The notes beneath the pieces were generated by a model that worked only from the letters and a program-made list of their open reading frames with translations, was not told the DNA's origin and ran no database searches. From assembly GCF_006381105.1 (NCBI RefSeq), contig NZ_VDET01000001.1:186001-250000 (forward strand): a DNA stretch of 64,000 nt. Reading direction: 5' to 3'. This document shows, piece after piece, positions 62,626 through 64,000 of this stretch. The translations under genes were made by a program, and so were the position numbers. Numbering within the stretch: position 1 is the first letter of the stretch; each line of letters opens with the position of its first letter. The stretch is from Flavicella sediminum (GTDB lineage: Bacteria; Bacteroidota; Bacteroidia; Flavobacteriales; Flavobacteriaceae).

Positions 62626-63621
62626 ATGAGACATTTTTTATGGATGGCAATTTTGATTTTATTTTCTAAATGTGGAGGGAATGATTCAGCTTGTGATACA
62701 AGTGCTTCCTTTGGAGAAATAACCATTTCCGAAGTGGGCAAAACTTTTATTAGCTTAAACGGAGCGGCGCTAATAGATATTTGCGCGGGCAATGCTTCTG
62801 AAAAAGGTATTGTGTATAGTACCAGTGAAAATCCGACAATTGCCGATACTAAACTGACGACCAATAAAGTTATTTTTACCAAAAGATTAGAAGGCTTAGA
62901 AGCAGAAACCACCTATTATATCAAACAATTTTTAACCTATGGAGGTCGAACAAGTTACAGTGAGCAAGCGGTAGTAACAACCTTAGCAGGTGCTATTGCG
63001 GGAGTTTGTACACAAGGAGATTATATAGAAGCAGATGGTAAATTGGTGGTAGAAATGGAAAGTGCTATTGATAAAGCTGGATGGGACGTGGAAACTTCGG
63101 CATCGGGTTATAGCGGAGCAGGCTATTTGGTTTGGAATGGGAGTCAATCTTTTAACGAACCCAATCAAGGTTTAATCGACTATAAATTAAATTTCACAAC
63201 GACTGGGACTTATAAATTTGTATGGAATTCAAGAGTCACCAAGGGAAATAATGGAACGGAGCATAACGATAGTTGGTTAAGTTTTCCAGATGTTCCTGCG
63301 GGCGATTTTTATGGTAAAAAAGGAAATGGGTCTATAGTATATCCTAAAGGACTTGGATTAACGCCAGTTCCAGAAGGCGGAGGGAAGTCTGGTTTTTTTA
63401 AAATTTATAAAAGTGGGGCCGCAAACGAATGGAAGTGGCAAGCTTCTACAAGTGATAATGATGGGCATGCGATTTATTTAGAGATCAAAGATCCTGGTGT
63501 ATATACCATGAGAATTGCGGCTAGATCTTCCAATCATGCTATAGATAAATTTGTTTTACATTTAACTTCCATAGCAGCGCCAACAGGAGCGAATGAACCC
63601 TTAAGTGCAATTTGTGAGTAG
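62626..63621 (+). CDS. Lipoprotein with FnIII-like and carbohydrate-binding-like domains
   Basis: This 331-residue lipoprotein (Cys16 in FSKC, then Gly-Gly-Asn-Asp, compatible with surface export) has an N-terminal FnIII-like domain at about 25-115 (LEGLEAETTYYIKQFLTYGG). A beta-sandwich at about 120-320 resembles carbohydrate-binding modules: it opens DGKLVVEMESAID and ends GVYTMRIAARSSNHAIDKFVLHL, a pattern seen in domains attached to marine glycosidases. No catalytic residues are evident. It is probably a surface glycan-binding protein. It is transcribed away from GH43 and is the only plus-strand gene after 27207. Confidence 0.75.
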   Translation: MRHFLWMAILILFSKCGGNDSACDTSASFGEITISEVGKTFISLNGAALIDICAGNASEKGIVYSTSENPTIADTKLTTNKVIFTKRLEGLEAETTYYIKQFLTYGGRTSYSEQAVVTTLAGAIAGVCTQGDYIEADGKLVVEMESAIDKAGWDVETSASGYSGAGYLVWNGSQSFNEPNQGLIDYKLNFTTTGTYKFVWNSRVTKGNNGTEHNDSWLSFPDVPAGDFYGKKGNGSIVYPKGLGLTPVPEGGGKSGFFKIYKSGAANEWKWQASTSDNDGHAIYLEIKDPGVYTMRIAARSSNHAIDKFVLHLTSIAAPTGANEPLSAICE

Positions 63622-63638
63622 GGTAGAAATAAAATATT

Positions 63639-63675
63639 AAAAAGGGCTATTCAATATATTTGAATAGCCCTTTTT
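63639..63675. terminator. Bidirectional terminator between convergent genes
   Basis: AAAAAGGGCTATTCA (63639-63653) pairs perfectly with TGAATAGCCCTTTTT (63661-63675), with A/T runs on both sides. Confidence 0.88.
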
Positions 63676-63683
63676 TTAGTGTT

Positions 63684-64000
63684 TTATCTTTTGGATCTGT
63701 GTGAATTTTTATTGGCAGTTTTAAAAGTTGCTTTTTTTCTATCCGCTTCCCATCTTTTTTGTCCTTTGATACAATTTGGAATATGTGGATCTAACCAACC
63801 TGGAGCGATGTTTTTGGCATCCCATTTTTTATATTCAGCTTCTAACTCTGCTAGTAATTCCGGATTTTCATTGGCAATATCATGACGTTCATAGGCATCA
63901 GTTTTTAAATTAAACAGCAATGTTTTTTCTTTGGTAGCACTTTTGTAGATTTTAAAATCTCCTTTTCTAACGGCATATTCGTAACCACCAACAGAACGCC
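63684..64000 (-). CDS. S1-family sulfatase, C-terminal end (runs off the window)
   Basis: The minus-strand frame is open from the right edge to the stop at 63684. The visible 105 or so residues read YAVRKGDFKIYK, LLFNLKTDAYERHDIANENPEL and PGWLDPHIPN. They match the end of arylsulfatases, where the protein reports its structural LY/LFNL and D-ANENPE motifs. The active site and FGly motif lie outside. The apparent start near 63920 is internal, because the frame continues upstream. It adds a fourth sulfatase to the locus. The basic tail after residue 80 (RKKATFKTANKNSHRSKR) is typical. Confidence 0.85.
   Translation of the reverse strand, partial: RSVGGYEYAVRKGDFKIYKSATKEKTLLFNLKTDAYERHDIANENPELLAELEAEYKKWDAKNIAPGWLDPHIPNCIKGQKRWEADRKKATFKTANKNSHRSKR

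Noticed and set aside
1-64000. tRNA, rRNA, CRISPR arrays, insertion sequences or prophage
   Set aside because: No cloverleaf, rRNA-like stretch, regular spacer-repeat pattern, transposase or integrase was seen on either strand.

Overview
This window looks like a marine, agar-degrading member of the Flavobacteriaceae (Bacteroidota). The DNA is AT-rich. It carries two SusC/SusD outer-membrane pairs, an ECF sigma/FecR pair, type IX secretion (T9SS) C-terminal signals, many lipoprotein signal peptides and Bacteroidota-type promoters (TTTG, 19 nt, TAnnTTTG). The enzyme set points to red-algal galactans (agarose and porphyran): GH117, GH86, GH16, GH29, GH2, four S1 sulfatases and a 3,6-anhydro-L-galactose pathway. 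No tRNA, rRNA, CRISPR array or insertion sequence was seen.

Layout. (1) 1-8966, plus strand: a catabolic operon with a Zn alcohol dehydrogenase (cut by the window edge), an SDR, a sulfatase, an anhydrogalactose-type aldehyde dehydrogenase, an anhydrogalactonate cycloisomerase, an aldose 1-epimerase, a RhaT-like transporter and a GH117. A separate GH29 follows (9111-10670). (2) 11104-20761, plus strand: a multi-PAS histidine kinase, two tandem near-duplicate REC-PAS-LuxR regulators and a 1576-residue ice-binding-domain adhesin with a T9SS tail. A two-box direct repeat precedes the second regulator and the adhesin. (3) 21137-27207, plus strand: a secreted GH86, a right-handed beta-helix protein with a related C-terminal tail, and an overlapping lipoprotein. 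(4) 37751-27303, minus strand: ECF sigma, FecR, STN-type SusC, SusD and a large FG-GAP/UnbV lipoprotein. (5) 53655-37941, minus strand: SusC, SusD, a second FG-GAP/UnbV lipoprotein, an ACS-type MFS transporter, two enolase-superfamily sugar-acid dehydratases, a KDPG-type aldolase, a decayed dehydratase fragment, a FadR-type GntR regulator and a sulfatase fused to an SMP-30 lactonase-like domain. (6) 62399-54039, minus strand: three short operons (GH43-GH16, kelch-sulfatase, Dabb-GH2). (7) The right edge has a plus-strand lipoprotein and the C-terminus of another sulfatase.

How it may work together (inference). Secreted GH86 and GH16 cut the polymer, and SusCD complexes import oligomers. Sulfatases, GH29, GH2 and GH117 then release D-galactose, L-galactose and 3,6-anhydro-L-galactose in the periplasm. 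Anhydrogalactose is taken up and converted by the first operon to 2-keto-3-deoxy sugar acids. The SusC2 operon looks like a galactonate (DeLey-Doudoroff-type) route, possibly fed by sugar oxidised outside the cytoplasm, because it combines an exported lactonase-like domain with a sugar-acid transporter. A sugar dehydrogenase and a 2-keto-3-deoxy-sugar-acid kinase are not in the window.

Most notable: the sulfatase/SMP-30 fusion with a non-canonical formylglycine site, the repeated SusC-SusD-FG-GAP/UnbV arrangement, the colinear 74-codon pseudogene of the neighbouring dehydratase, the beta-helix protein of unknown activity beside GH86, and the ice-binding adhesin with its duplicated regulators and shared upstream element.
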